The position numbers and the translations under genes were made by a program. Positions 18,408-27,840 of a stretch of 64,000 nt of DNA are shown in pieces (positions within the stretch are counted from its first letter, which is position 1; the number at the start of each line of letters is the position of its first letter). The notes under the pieces are model-generated. The model had not been told where the DNA came from and made no database searches. It worked only from the letters and a program-made list of their open reading frames with translations. The DNA is from HXMU1420-2 sp034670145 (GTDB lineage Bacteria; Pseudomonadota; Alphaproteobacteria; Rhodobacterales; Rhodobacteraceae): positions 62,001 to 126,000 of the forward strand of contig JAXMOA010000015.1 of assembly GCA_034670145.1 (NCBI GenBank), written 5' to 3'.

Positions 18408-18842
18408 ATGAAAACTTTTGTAGCAGCAGCACTCGTTGCTTTGACCGCAGCCGGAGGTGCTTTGGCTGAGGGTAAGACCCATTATGTTGCCATTCATGTC
18501 AATGAGAACGACCCAGCACGTATGAACATGGCGCTCAACAATGCAAAGAATGTAAGTACATATTATGAGGCGCAAGGTGACGACGTTGTCATCGAAATGG
18601 TCGCTTACGGTCCGGGACTTAACATGTTGATTCCGGGCAAATCGCCAGTTGAAGATCGCATTTCGGCGATGTCGTTGGAAATTCCCAACCTGAGCTTTGC
18701 GGCCTGTGGAAACACCCATCGCAAGATGAGCGAGAAGGCGGGAAAAGACATCGCCCTCATGGAAGAAGCCATAATGGTTCCTTCCGGTGTCGTGCGTTTG
18801 ATTGAATTGCAAGAGAATGGTTTTGCGTATGTGCGCCCCTAG
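18408..18842 (+). CDS. Exported DsrE/DsrF-like family protein
   Basis: A 144-residue protein with a clear signal peptide (MKTFVAAALVALTAAGGALA, cleaved near residue 20), so it is periplasmic. The rest resembles the DsrE-like fold (COG1416): HYVAIHVNENDPARMNMALNNAKNVSTYY, VEMVAYGPGLNML, and FAACGNTHRKM with a cysteine at the position where the family often carries its reactive cysteine. Members are linked to sulfur or thiol chemistry, but no substrate can be given. A strong site (AAGGGGAGGTGAGAA) precedes the ATG. It is transcribed alone. Confidence 0.8.
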   Translation: MKTFVAAALVALTAAGGALAEGKTHYVAIHVNENDPARMNMALNNAKNVSTYYEAQGDDVVIEMVAYGPGLNMLIPGKSPVEDRISAMSLEIPNLSFAACGNTHRKMSEKAGKDIALMEEAIMVPSGVVRLIELQENGFAYVRP

Positions 18843-18974
18843 CATAGATTCGAAAATGCAGGGTTTGCTGCCTGTGTGATCGGAGATGGACGGGTTCGGA
18901 TGGCGACGCTGCCCGGGCCCGTTGCTTTTTGAAATCACACCTGTTTGGGTTGATGCCTGTTCGGTGGCATCGCG

Positions 18975-19823
18975 TCAAAACAGTTCCAGTTCTTTGGTAA
19001 TTCTCAACCAATTGTCTATTCTGGTACGTGCCTTTTCGGGGCTTTTTTCGGCGATTGCATGCACCACGAGATTCAGGATGGAGTTTAGTGAGGCTGTGGA
19101 TTCCAGGAACGGTCCTGTCTTGGATACGGCATGGAAGACGAGGCTTGTATAGCTATAGGCCCAGTTGTTGAATTCGTCGGTGAAAACCACAACCTGGAAG
19201 CCCAGATCGCGGGCGATTTTGCAGGCTTTTTCGGCCTCGCGTGCGTAAGGCATGATATCGACCAGTACGAAGACGTTTCTTGTTCCTTCGAATGACTCGG
19301 CGGGCGGGGTCCATTCGACCAAACCTCCTTCGTGAACCGAAAGAAAACGCACTGCGTCACGTACGACGCCCAGTCGTTTGGCAAAGTCTCCGGCCATGCC
19401 GCGCACGGTTTGAAAACCGGTGACAAAGATGCGATCGGCGTCGAACAGGCAATGTGCCATTTCCTGCCATTCTTCCCGCGCGATCTGGCTCGAAAGTTTG
19501 AGGATCGCACGCGCCTCGGCCTCGATCATTGCGCTGTCACTGCCGCTCAGCAACCGCCTGAAGCGTTCGGCGCTTTCGACGGCGCTTTGTGATGGGATGG
19601 ACTTGAGCTGTTCCTTCAAAGAACGCATGCCGCGCAGGCCTAGTTTGTTCAGGAACCGGCTGACCGTGATTTCGCTTACCTGTGTCGCGGCCGCCAGCGA
19701 TACGCCAGTCTCCATCCCGATCCGATCCGGGTTGTTCAAGATATACCGCGCAATTCGTGCCTCAGACTTTGTCAGATACGGCAGATGGGCACGGATCGCT
19801 TCAAACACCGGTGAATCGAACAT
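18975..19823 (-). CDS. MurR/RpiR family regulator with SIS domain
   Basis: A 282-residue regulator. The N-terminal RpiR helix-turn-helix (about 1-75; LTKSEARIARYILNNPDRIG, then VSLAAATQVSEITVSRFLNKLGLRG) is followed by a SIS domain (about 125-260; DADRIFVTGFQTVRGMAGDFAKRL, DIMPYAREAEKACKIARDLGFQVVVFTD). The SIS domain usually binds phosphosugars, but here the divergent neighbours are a Pot-type importer and a DmpA-type peptidase. It probably controls that operon. A 9-bp direct repeat lies just upstream. Confidence 0.88.
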   Translation of the reverse strand: MFDSPVFEAIRAHLPYLTKSEARIARYILNNPDRIGMETGVSLAAATQVSEITVSRFLNKLGLRGMRSLKEQLKSIPSQSAVESAERFRRLLSGSDSAMIEAEARAILKLSSQIAREEWQEMAHCLFDADRIFVTGFQTVRGMAGDFAKRLGVVRDAVRFLSVHEGGLVEWTPPAESFEGTRNVFVLVDIMPYAREAEKACKIARDLGFQVVVFTDEFNNWAYSYTSLVFHAVSKTGPFLESTASLNSILNLVVHAIAEKSPEKARTRIDNWLRITKELELF

Positions 19824-19842
19824 TGGGGAGCCCTATGACATG

Positions 19843-19860
19843 TTTCTACCATTTCTACCA
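19843..19860. repeat. Tandem 9-bp direct repeat in the rpiR/potD-type intergenic region
   Basis: TTTCTACCA occurs twice in direct tandem (19843-19851, 19852-19860), 20 bases upstream of the RpiR start and about 85 bases before the binding-protein gene. Position suggests a regulator site; this is inference. Confidence 0.4.
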
Positions 19861-19943
19861 TTTGCTATGAACTTTAGAACAACGATGCAAGCCTGACGTT
19901 GCATTGAGTCGCACAAACGGCCGGACATCGACAGGAGACTAAC

Positions 19944-20975
19944 ATGTCATTCATCAAGCTCATTACCGCAGGTCTGGCCGTCGCCAGCGTTTTTACCGGT
20001 GCTGCCAATGCGGAGAAGCTGCAACTCTACAACTGGGGCGACTACATCAACCCAGAGATCCTGGCTAAGTTCACCGAAGAAACGGGAATTGAAGTTGGCC
20101 TTGATACATACTCTTCCAACGAGGAAATGTTGGCCAAGATTCAGGCCGGGGCGACAGGGTATGATGTCGTTTTCCCGTCGATCCATATGGTGGATATCAT
20201 GTTGAAACTGGGCCTTCTGGCCCAGACAGACATCAACACGGCCGCCGATTGGGGCAATATCGACCCAACGTTCCTGCGCGCCAATAGTGATCCAAACGGT
20301 AGCTATTGCATGCCCTATGCGTGGGGCACGGTTGGGATATTCTACAATCGCGAAAAGGCCGGTGGTGATATTTCCAGCTGGAGAGAATTCTTTGCCATTC
20401 CAGAAAAGACCGGCAACAATATCACGATGGTCGATGACATGCGTGAAGTCATGGCTGTTGGGTTGATGGCGAATGGGTATTCGGTGAACACGACCGATCC
20501 GGCCGAGATAAAGGCCGCTGCGGACTGGTTGATCGAACAGAAGGGAAGTGTTTCGGCCTTCACATATGCGATGCCCGGGTTGTTCTTGTCCGGTGACATT
20601 GCGGCGGGGCAGTTCTTTGTCGGTCTGACCGGCGCAATCGCCGAGGACGATAACCTGCAATATGTGCTGCCGTCCGAAGGCGCGACACTGTACGAAGAGG
20701 CGATGTGCGTGCTGAAGACTGCTCCCAACAAGGAGGCAGCGGTCAAGTTCATGGAATTCCTGTTGCGTCCTGAGGTGTCGGTTATGAACACCAACCAGCA
20801 ATTCAACGGTTCCGTTAACATTCCAGCCCGTGATCTGATTAGTGATGTCATCAAGTCGAATCCGAATGTGAATGTTGGACCGGAAACGATGGCGCGTCTG
20901 CAAATGTTCGCGGATGTCGGTGTGGCGTTGAAAATGTACGACCGGGCATGGAACAGGATCCGCACTGCGGAATAA
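19944..20975 (+). CDS. Spermidine/putrescine-type ABC substrate-binding protein
   Basis: Periplasmic binding protein of the PotD/PotF family, 343 residues. The signal peptide MSFIKLITAGLAVASVFTGAANA is cleaved before EKLQLYNWGDYINPEIL, the standard PotD start; PSIHMVDIMLKLGLL and SYCMPYAWGTVGIFYNREK are also typical. An AGGAG site precedes the ATG. It begins the five-gene operon with ATPase, two permeases and a DmpA-type peptidase. The substrate is probably an amine- or peptide-like molecule rather than a plain polyamine, judged from the peptidase. Confidence 0.9.
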   Translation: MSFIKLITAGLAVASVFTGAANAEKLQLYNWGDYINPEILAKFTEETGIEVGLDTYSSNEEMLAKIQAGATGYDVVFPSIHMVDIMLKLGLLAQTDINTAADWGNIDPTFLRANSDPNGSYCMPYAWGTVGIFYNREKAGGDISSWREFFAIPEKTGNNITMVDDMREVMAVGLMANGYSVNTTDPAEIKAAADWLIEQKGSVSAFTYAMPGLFLSGDIAAGQFFVGLTGAIAEDDNLQYVLPSEGATLYEEAMCVLKTAPNKEAAVKFMEFLLRPEVSVMNTNQQFNGSVNIPARDLISDVIKSNPNVNVGPETMARLQMFADVGVALKMYDRAWNRIRTAE

Positions 20976-21054
20976 GGCTGGGTCTTGGTTCCGGGTCGCC
21001 GGCCGTAGGTTGTGCGAAGATACCGTGCTTCCCCTGAAATCGAGAGGACGGATC

Positions 21055-22125
21055 ATGTCGATCCTTGAAATTCGCAACGCTCAGCGTGTTTATCGCACGC
21101 CCGAAGGTGGCACTGTAAATGCCCTGGATGGTGTCAGCCTTGAGGTTGATCAGAATGAGTTTGTCACGCTGCTGGGTCCGTCGGGGTGTGGAAAGACAAC
21201 ACTGCTGCGCGCAATTGCAGGTTTTGAACATCTTGATGGCGGTTCGATCCATTTGGATGGGGTCGACATGATCGGCGTTCCGGCCTTTCGACGTCCGATC
21301 AATACTGTGTTTCAGAGCTATGCCTTGTTTTCGCACATGTCGGTGCGACGCAACGTGGCCTATGCGCTTGAGGTGGCAGGGATCGGTAAGGCTGAACGTG
21401 AAGGTCGTGCCGACGAGATGCTAGAACTTGTTGGGCTTTCCGGTATGGGTGCCCGCCGACCGGCTCAGCTTTCCGGCGGGCAACGGCAAAGGGTGGCTTT
21501 GGCGCGGTCACTGATCGCACGCCCCAAAATCCTGTTGCTGGATGAACCTTTGTCCGCGCTGGATAGGCAATTGCGGCAGCAAATGCAGGTCGAATTGAAG
21601 AGCCTGCAACATGAGGTTGGTATCAGTTTCGTGTTTGTTACCCATGATCAGGAAGAAGCGCTCACGATGTCTGACAGGATTGTTGTGATGCGATCGGGAT
21701 CTGTGGAACAAGTCGGATCGCCTCGCGAGATTTACCGGCGCCCTGCGACGCGTTTTGTTGCGGGGTTCATCGGTGAGACAAACATGATGGAGGTCAAGCT
21801 GGACGGCTCAGGTTTGGCCAGTTCGACCGGTGGTCCCTCCATCAGACTGTTCGATGGTGGAGCGAGTGGTGCAGCAACGGCGGTTATTCGGCCGTCCGAT
21901 CTCAGCCTGGGTCCGCGTGACGAAGCGGCTGAGGGGGCTATCCCGGGCTACATCCGGCAAGAAGTCTACCTTGGCTCTGAATTACATTTCATGATCGACG
22001 TAGTCGGCAGCGATGTGCCTTGGCGGGTGACCGCCCGGGACGAGGGGCGCCACTATGCCAATGGTGCCGAAGTTGCTCTGAGCTACGACCCGGCCTCGGT
22101 ACACTTGATCCGGAGGGCCGTCTGA
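21055..22125 (+). CDS. Polyamine-type ABC transporter ATPase (PotA family)
   Basis: ATP-binding subunit, 356 residues. Walker A GPSGCGKTT, Q-loop FQSYALFSHMSV, signature LSGGQRQRVALARS, Walker B ILLLDEPLSALD, then a C-terminal TOBE domain (AVIRPSDLSLGP). The start at 21055 follows GAGAGGACGGATC; the frame begins upstream at 21010 without homology. The next gene overlaps the stop by one base, so the subunits are translationally coupled. Confidence 0.92.
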   Translation: MSILEIRNAQRVYRTPEGGTVNALDGVSLEVDQNEFVTLLGPSGCGKTTLLRAIAGFEHLDGGSIHLDGVDMIGVPAFRRPINTVFQSYALFSHMSVRRNVAYALEVAGIGKAEREGRADEMLELVGLSGMGARRPAQLSGGQRQRVALARSLIARPKILLLDEPLSALDRQLRQQMQVELKSLQHEVGISFVFVTHDQEEALTMSDRIVVMRSGSVEQVGSPREIYRRPATRFVAGFIGETNMMEVKLDGSGLASSTGGPSIRLFDGGASGAATAVIRPSDLSLGPRDEAAEGAIPGYIRQEVYLGSELHFMIDVVGSDVPWRVTARDEGRHYANGAEVALSYDPASVHLIRRAV

Positions 22126-23012
22126 TGCGACGGCAGAGGCTGTTCCTCGTTGGGCTTTTGTCACCCGTTACCCTGTATCTTGGCTTTTTCTTCTTTGGCC
22201 CGCTTCTGATTATTGGCGTTTTTTCGTTCCTGGAGCCAGGGCTGTACGGCGGAGTGGAGTGGAATTTCTACCATTGGAACTACGGCCGCATATTCGGTTG
22301 GGCCGATGGGGTGATCGAGTGGTACGAACCGATCTACCTGACGATTTTGTTTCGCTCCATGCTTATGGCTGTCTTTACCGTGATTGCCTGTCTTGTGGTC
22401 GTCTACCCGGTTGCCTTCTGGGTTAGCCGCCTACCAGAGCGCATGCAGCTGTTTTTTATGTTCCTGATCACGCTGCCGTTTTTTACCAGTCTGATCATCC
22501 GCCTCTATGCATGGTTGGTCATTCTGAAACCGTCTGGTGTGATCAACGATTTGCTGTTGGCGCTTGGGTTGATTGCTGCACCGCTGGATATGCTTTTTAC
22601 CCGTTTTGCGGTGGTACTGGGCATGGTCTATGTGATGATCCCGTTTATGTTCCTGCCGGTCTATGGTTCGATCGAGCGCCTGGATCGCTCACTTATTGAG
22701 GCATCTGGCGACCTGGGGGCGCGCGGCTGGCAGACATTCTTGAAAGTGGTTTTGCCGCAAACCTTGCCGGGAATCGCCGGAGGTTCGGTGCTTGTGTTCA
22801 TTCCTTCGGTCGGCAATTTTATCATCCCTGACGTGCTCGGTGGTGCCAAAGGTTTGATGATCGGCAATCTGGTGGAACAGCAATTCCTGGACGCCCGGAA
22901 CTGGCCCTTTGGCGCGGCGCTTAGCATGGTCATCATGGCCGTGGTTCTGACGGTGATGCTGATTTATGCGACCAAGGTTGTGCGCGCGGGCCAGCAGGTT
23001 GGGGACGCATGA
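22125..23012 (+). CDS. Polyamine-type ABC permease (PotB family)
   Basis: Inner-membrane permease, 295 residues, about six hydrophobic segments. The EAA loop is visible as LIEASGDLGARGWQTFLKVVLPQTLPG (about residues 190-217). The ATG at 22125 overlaps the TGA of the ATPase gene; the longer open frame from 22020 would overlap that gene by 100 bases and lacks membrane character. It ends overlapping the next permease. Confidence 0.91.
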   Translation: MRRQRLFLVGLLSPVTLYLGFFFFGPLLIIGVFSFLEPGLYGGVEWNFYHWNYGRIFGWADGVIEWYEPIYLTILFRSMLMAVFTVIACLVVVYPVAFWVSRLPERMQLFFMFLITLPFFTSLIIRLYAWLVILKPSGVINDLLLALGLIAAPLDMLFTRFAVVLGMVYVMIPFMFLPVYGSIERLDRSLIEASGDLGARGWQTFLKVVLPQTLPGIAGGSVLVFIPSVGNFIIPDVLGGAKGLMIGNLVEQQFLDARNWPFGAALSMVIMAVVLTVMLIYATKVVRAGQQVGDA

Positions 23013-23851
23013 TGAAGAAATTTCGCCCAGGCGTTGTAGCCTTGACGATCTACAGCATCGTTTTCTTTGGTTTCATCTATTTGCCGCTGGCCATCGTCGT
23101 GATCTATTCTTTCAACTCCAACCCGATCGATATGGCCTCCTGGCAGAGCTTCACATTGGACTGGTATCGTGGACTGTTCGGCTTGAAGGACGTTGACCCC
23201 TCTCTGGGAAGTTCGGCGATCTATGTGGAAAGCACGGACCAACTGCTGAAGTCGTTGAGAAACAGCCTGATCGTGGCCACGGTTACAACGATCATCTCGA
23301 CCACCATCGGCACAGCAACCGCCGTTGCGATGGGGCGTTATCGCTTTGGACTGCGCAATACCTATCAAGGGGTGATGATGCTTCCTATGATGATGCCGGA
23401 CATCGTGCTTGGTATTGGGCTATTGATCTTCTTCATCACGCTGGGATTCAAACTGAGCCTTTTGACCATTATCATCGGACATTGCACCTTTCTCAGTTCT
23501 TACGTCTTTATCATTGTACAGGCCCGTATGGCCGCGTTGGATCCCATCTTGGAAGAGGCCAGCGCTGATCTGGGTGCGAATGAATGGGTGACGTTTCGCA
23601 AAGTGCTTTTGCCACAACTCTCGCCGGGTGTTCTGGGTGGGGCGATGCTGGCATTCATCATTTCGATGGACGATCTGGTGATCACCTATTTCATCGCCGG
23701 GACCGATAGCACCACACTTCCCATGTTCATCTTTTCGATGATCCGGCGTGGGGTCAAACCAGAGATCAACGCAATCGCGACACTGCTTATTCTGGCTTCG
23801 TTGGTCATTGCGGCTATCGGTCTATATCTGCGAACAAGACGAGTGGAGTAA
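23009..23851 (+). CDS. Polyamine-type ABC permease (PotC family)
   Basis: Inner-membrane permease, 280 residues, about six membrane segments. The EAA loop is LEEASADLGANEWVTFRKVLLPQLSPGVLGG. The start is ATG 23009 or the adjacent ATG 23012; both overlap the previous stop. The motif MDDLVITYFIAG near the C-terminus is typical of PotC. The peptidase gene follows after three bases. Confidence 0.91.
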   Translation: MMKKFRPGVVALTIYSIVFFGFIYLPLAIVVIYSFNSNPIDMASWQSFTLDWYRGLFGLKDVDPSLGSSAIYVESTDQLLKSLRNSLIVATVTTIISTTIGTATAVAMGRYRFGLRNTYQGVMMLPMMMPDIVLGIGLLIFFITLGFKLSLLTIIIGHCTFLSSYVFIIVQARMAALDPILEEASADLGANEWVTFRKVLLPQLSPGVLGGAMLAFIISMDDLVITYFIAGTDSTTLPMFIFSMIRRGVKPEINAIATLLILASLVIAAIGLYLRTRRVE

Positions 23852-23854
23852 TTC

Positions 23855-24976
23855 ATGACCAAAATTCGCGCCCGAGACATCGGCATACCCTTTGACGGAA
23901 CTCCGGGTCCGTTCAATGCCATCACAGATATTCCCGGCGTCGAGGTGGGTCTTACCACGGTGATCTCAGGCGACGCACCTTTAGAGGTCGGCATTGGACC
24001 GGTCCGAACGGGTGTCACTGCGATCTTACCGCGTGGCAAGAACCGTAACCCAAGTCCGGTCTGGGCAGGGCATTTCAACCTTAATGGCAACGGCGAGATG
24101 ACCGGCACGCATTGGATCAACGAGGCCGGCTATTTTCTGGGACCGATCTGCATAACCAATACGCATTCAGTCGGTATGGTCCACCACGCTGCCACCGGTT
24201 GGATGATTGACACGTACAGCAGCCATTTCAAGGACGACCACGGTTGGGCGATGCCGGTCGTGGCTGAAACCTACGACGGTCCGGCAAATGACATTTGTGG
24301 ACGTCACATCACCGAAGCGCACGCCCTTGCCGCGCTGAACGGGGCAACATCCGGCTCGGTTGCAGAGGGCAATACCGGCGGAGGGACCGGTATGATGACG
24401 TATGAATTCAAGGGCGGTACCGGCACCTCGTCCAGGCAGATTCAGTTTGGTGGTGACGCCTACACAGTTGCTGCTTTGGTTCAATCCAACTTTGGCAGTC
24501 GTCACAATCTGATGGTGCGGGGAGTCCCGGTGGGGCGTGAATGGCCTGATGGCGCGCCTTTGTCTGAGATGGGCGGTCAGGAACAAGGGTCGATCATCGT
24601 CATCATGGGCACGGACATTCCGCTTTTACCTAATCAGCTAAAACGGCTGGCAAAACGTGGGGCATTGGGAATTGGGCGAACCGGAACAGCGGGCGGTCAT
24701 TACTCCGGTGACATCATGCTCGCCTTTTCCACTGCAAATGACATCGGAATGCCGCGTATGGTGGCGGACACTCATCCTGTGTTTAACACGATGCAGTCGC
24801 TGGGGGACCACTATATCGAAACGGTCTATGAGGCTGCGGTTGACGCCGTGGAGGAAGCAATCCTCAATGCGTTGGTAGCAGCCGAAACAATGTCGCTGAT
24901 CAAACCGTCGGGACAGGAGTGGAAAGCAATGGATCACCATCGCCTGAAGGAGATCCTGGCAATGTATAATCGGTGA
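23855..24976 (+). CDS. P1 family (DmpA/BapA-type) aminopeptidase
   Basis: Self-processing Ntn-type hydrolase of the DmpA family, 373 residues without a signal peptide. These enzymes remove N-terminal D- or beta-amino acids from small peptides and amides. The predicted autocleavage site is Gly245-Ser246 (QEQG/SIIVIMGTD), freeing the serine as nucleophile of the beta chain. DIPGVEVGLTTV, VGMVHHAATGWMID and SVAEGNTGGGTGMM are family-typical. It is the last gene of the Pot-type operon, so the importer probably brings in its peptide or amide substrate. Confidence 0.9.
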   Translation: MTKIRARDIGIPFDGTPGPFNAITDIPGVEVGLTTVISGDAPLEVGIGPVRTGVTAILPRGKNRNPSPVWAGHFNLNGNGEMTGTHWINEAGYFLGPICITNTHSVGMVHHAATGWMIDTYSSHFKDDHGWAMPVVAETYDGPANDICGRHITEAHALAALNGATSGSVAEGNTGGGTGMMTYEFKGGTGTSSRQIQFGGDAYTVAALVQSNFGSRHNLMVRGVPVGREWPDGAPLSEMGGQEQGSIIVIMGTDIPLLPNQLKRLAKRGALGIGRTGTAGGHYSGDIMLAFSTANDIGMPRMVADTHPVFNTMQSLGDHYIETVYEAAVDAVEEAILNALVAAETMSLIKPSGQEWKAMDHHRLKEILAMYNR

Positions 24977-25064
24977 TTTCGGCACTGGCCAGCGACGTTG
25001 CAGAGTCTGGACTTTTTGTTGTTGGGACCTGACCGACGACTGGAAAAACGGGGTGCCCGGAAGA

Positions 25065-26324
25065 CTATCTCAAAAAGAATAGTGCTGTGCCAGGAACAAA
25101 TGTGACGATCAGCAAAACCAGTAGGATCAGCGAGATGAAAGGCAGTACAGCGCGGCTGATTTCGAGGAAGTTTTCCTTAAATGCTGTCATGGCGACAATT
25201 ATGTTTAGGCCCAAAGGTGGCGTCAGAAATCCGATCTCGAGATTGATAACCATTATGACGCCCAAATGGACTGGGTCGATGCCATAGGCGATTGCCGGGA
25301 CGAGCAATAAGGGGGCCAGAATGAGGATCGCGGAGATAACGTCAAACAGGCAACCGACCAGCAACAGCAGCACATTGATGGCCAGAAGGAAGGCGATCTT
25401 GTTGTCGGTAAAGGATGTGATCCAGAGCGCCAGGTGATCGGGTATTTCCTCAATAGTCAGGATTGTCTTGATCGACAGCGCTACAGCGACAATTGGAAAG
25501 AGCATGCCGAGCAGTTTTGCGGTCTCAACGGCCGTGTGGTAAAAATCTATCGGTTTCAATTCGCGGTGAATGAAGATCTCTACAAAAATGGCATAGACCA
25601 GGGCGACGGCTGCTGCTTCGGTGGGTGAGAAGTAGCCAGAATAAATTCCGCCCAGCAAGATCACAGGTAACATCGCGGACCAGCCGCCGCGAATAAGTGC
25701 AGTCTTGAATTCACCAAAGTCGAACTGTTGCGCGGGCATTCTGCGATTGACCCAGAAGGAATAGCCGGCAAGCACCAATGCGATCATTATGCCTGGAATG
25801 ATGCCTGCCAAGAATAGATCTGCGATAGATGTCTCGGTCACAATGCCGAAAAGGATAAGCGGGATCGACGGTGGAATGATGATGCCGAGGGTCCCACCGG
25901 AGGTAAGCGCGCCCAACGCAAACCGTTTGTGATACCCATTTTCCAGAAGTGCTGGATAAAGTACGGTGCCTACAGCCAAAAGCGTGACTGGCGAAGAACC
26001 GGAAATGGCGGCGAAGATGGCGCAAGAGAGGATCGTGGCAACAGCAAGCCCCCCTGGCAGAGGTTTTGTGATGCTTATGGCCAGGTCGATCAGGCGCCGT
26101 GCAATGGAACCGCGGGTCATGACATTGCCCGCGAGCAGAAACATAGGAATGGCCAATAGTAGCGAATTGTCCAGGCTGATCCAGACATCCTCGGCCAAGT
26201 ACTCCAGATGGCCGTCACCCCAAACCAGATGCACATATGCCGCCGAGCCCAGCAGGATCACGATAATGTTTTGCCGCAAAGCCAGCGCCAGCAGAACAAG
26301 TCCCAAGAGGATCACGGCCGCCAT
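25065..26324 (-). CDS. TRAP transporter large permease (DctM family)
   Basis: Sodium-coupled TRAP symporter subunit, 419 residues, about twelve hydrophobic segments. ILSCAIFAAISGSSPVTLLAVGTVLYPALLENGY and GGTLGIIIPPSIPLILFG are the hallmark DctM motifs. The ATG follows the DctQ stop by one base. It is the last gene of the TetR-DctP-DctQ-DctM operon next to a sulfatase, so an organosulfate is a plausible substrate (inference). Confidence 0.94.
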   Translation of the reverse strand: MAAVILLGLVLLALALRQNIIVILLGSAAYVHLVWGDGHLEYLAEDVWISLDNSLLLAIPMFLLAGNVMTRGSIARRLIDLAISITKPLPGGLAVATILSCAIFAAISGSSPVTLLAVGTVLYPALLENGYHKRFALGALTSGGTLGIIIPPSIPLILFGIVTETSIADLFLAGIIPGIMIALVLAGYSFWVNRRMPAQQFDFGEFKTALIRGGWSAMLPVILLGGIYSGYFSPTEAAAVALVYAIFVEIFIHRELKPIDFYHTAVETAKLLGMLFPIVAVALSIKTILTIEEIPDHLALWITSFTDNKIAFLLAINVLLLLVGCLFDVISAILILAPLLLVPAIAYGIDPVHLGVIMVINLEIGFLTPPLGLNIIVAMTAFKENFLEISRAVLPFISLILLVLLIVTFVPGTALFFLR

Positions 26325-26325
26325 G

Positions 26326-26814
26326 TCAGGTTGCTTTGCCGGGTAGAGGTTTCAATTCTGGCCTGAAGCTGAAGATCAGGTGTTTCAATGCGCAAGATGC
26401 AAACGCGTAAGGAATGATCAACTGGAGGGGCCAGACTACGAAATACAGAACGGGCGCGCGGTCTTTCGCCTCCATCGAGACATCGACAAAGGTCCAGGCC
26501 ACATAGGCCGCGCCCAGAAAGAACATTGCGGAGATCAAGTCGCCAATTCGTACGGCGATGTGCTCATGCCGTTGGAAAAGAAAGTCCATGAAGCCGGGGC
26601 GCAGATGAGCATTGTCCGAGGTCGCCAAAGAGAGACCAAGAAACCCGGCCATAATCGCACCATAGACCGCAAGTTGTTGCGCGCCCAGGAAGGAGGTTTG
26701 AAACAACTCGCGTCCAATGACATCAGTCATCAGCAAACCGGCGACAACGGCGTAAGCTGCCGTTGCCACTATTCCTTCGATCTGGCGAAGTGCAATGATC
26801 AGAACGCTTAGCAT
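26326..26814 (-). CDS. TRAP transporter small permease (DctQ family)
   Basis: A 162-residue membrane protein with four hydrophobic segments. It fits DctQ by size, by its place between binding protein and large permease, and by DVIGRELFQTSFLGAQQLAVYGAIMAGFLGLS, which resembles the family core. DctQ links the binding protein to DctM. It starts 6 bases after the DctP stop. Confidence 0.88.
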   Translation of the reverse strand: MLSVLIIALRQIEGIVATAAYAVVAGLLMTDVIGRELFQTSFLGAQQLAVYGAIMAGFLGLSLATSDNAHLRPGFMDFLFQRHEHIAVRIGDLISAMFFLGAAYVAWTFVDVSMEAKDRAPVLYFVVWPLQLIIPYAFASCALKHLIFSFRPELKPLPGKAT

Positions 26815-26820
26815 GTTGAT

Positions 26821-27804
26821 CTAGGAACAGGCTGCTTTGGCGTCTTGGATTGCATCCCACTTGGTTTTGGCGGCGTCTCCCATCTCTTTCAGGATGATGT
26901 CCTGAGCAGCGGGCGCGACAGCCTTCCATTCGTTCAATTCACTCTCGTTCAACTCGATCACGGTCGCGCCTTCGCCTGCTGCCTTGTTTAGGAGCGCCCC
27001 CTCGGCCCCTCGTAGCGCTCCACGGAGTTCTAGAAAGATGGGGGCGGCCTCATTGATCCAGGCCTGTTCTTGTTCGGACAAACGGTCCCACGACTTTTGG
27101 GAAATTACGACGCCGCCGACCTGATGCTGGTGGCGAGTCAGTGTTATGTGCGGTGCGACATTGTGATAGCCGACAACGATGCCAAACACTGACAATTGAG
27201 TGGCGCCCTCGACCTGCCCGGTTTTCATCGCCGGTATGGTGTCTTTTGGGCTGAGTGGCACGGCGGTGCTGCCTGCTTGCTGTATGTATTTGGTATCCGT
27301 GACCGATGGCGCGGTGCGTAATTTCATCCCGTTCAGGTCAGACGGTACCCGGATGCCGTTTTTGGTGAAAATGACCTGATAGCCGACTTCCATCCAGCTG
27401 AGTGTTTTGATCCCGGCATCTTCGAATTCTTGGCCAAAGGTCGACAAAAGATGATTGTCGGCCACGCAATCAAACTGTTCGGCGCTCTCAAACGCATAGG
27501 GCGAAGCCAAGAGACCGAACTCTGGCACAAGAAGAGAGACTGCTGTGTTGGACATCACTCCCATATCGACACGACCGCGTGCGATCTGCTTGATAACATC
27601 CTGTTCGCCGCCCAGCTTTGATCCCATGAACGCCTTGATGGTCAGTTCACCGCCTGAAAGTTCCCCGACCTTATCGACAAATTTCTGGGCCACGGCGCCC
27701 CATGGTGAGTTTGGCGGCGGCGCCATACTGAGACGCAATTCGGTTGCCTGCGCGGTGAATGAAGTTAGTCCAAGCGCAAAGAGCGCCGCTGCAAAATGTT
27801 TCAT
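26821..27804 (-). CDS. TRAP transporter substrate-binding protein (DctP family)
   Basis: Periplasmic solute receptor, 327 residues. The signal peptide MKHFAAALFALGLTSFTAQA ends near residue 20. DctP motifs are seen: GGEQDVIKQIARGRVDMGVMSN, GMKLRTAPSVTDTKYIQQAGSTAVPLSP (with the conserved carboxylate-binding arginine, MKLR) and KTGQVEGATQ. The GGGAG site precedes the ATG. The ligand is probably an organic acid; the neighbours suggest an organosulfate. Confidence 0.92.
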   Translation of the reverse strand: MKHFAAALFALGLTSFTAQATELRLSMAPPPNSPWGAVAQKFVDKVGELSGGELTIKAFMGSKLGGEQDVIKQIARGRVDMGVMSNTAVSLLVPEFGLLASPYAFESAEQFDCVADNHLLSTFGQEFEDAGIKTLSWMEVGYQVIFTKNGIRVPSDLNGMKLRTAPSVTDTKYIQQAGSTAVPLSPKDTIPAMKTGQVEGATQLSVFGIVVGYHNVAPHITLTRHQHQVGGVVISQKSWDRLSEQEQAWINEAAPIFLELRGALRGAEGALLNKAAGEGATVIELNESELNEWKAVAPAAQDIILKEMGDAAKTKWDAIQDAKAACS

Positions 27805-27840
27805 GGTTTTCTCCCTGGAACTGGTCCTGTTTGAGGATCC

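Noticed and set aside
19947..21077. 376-codon open frame on the minus strand
   Set aside because: Fully antisense to the PotD-type gene with its clear signal peptide; His/Arg-rich shadow.
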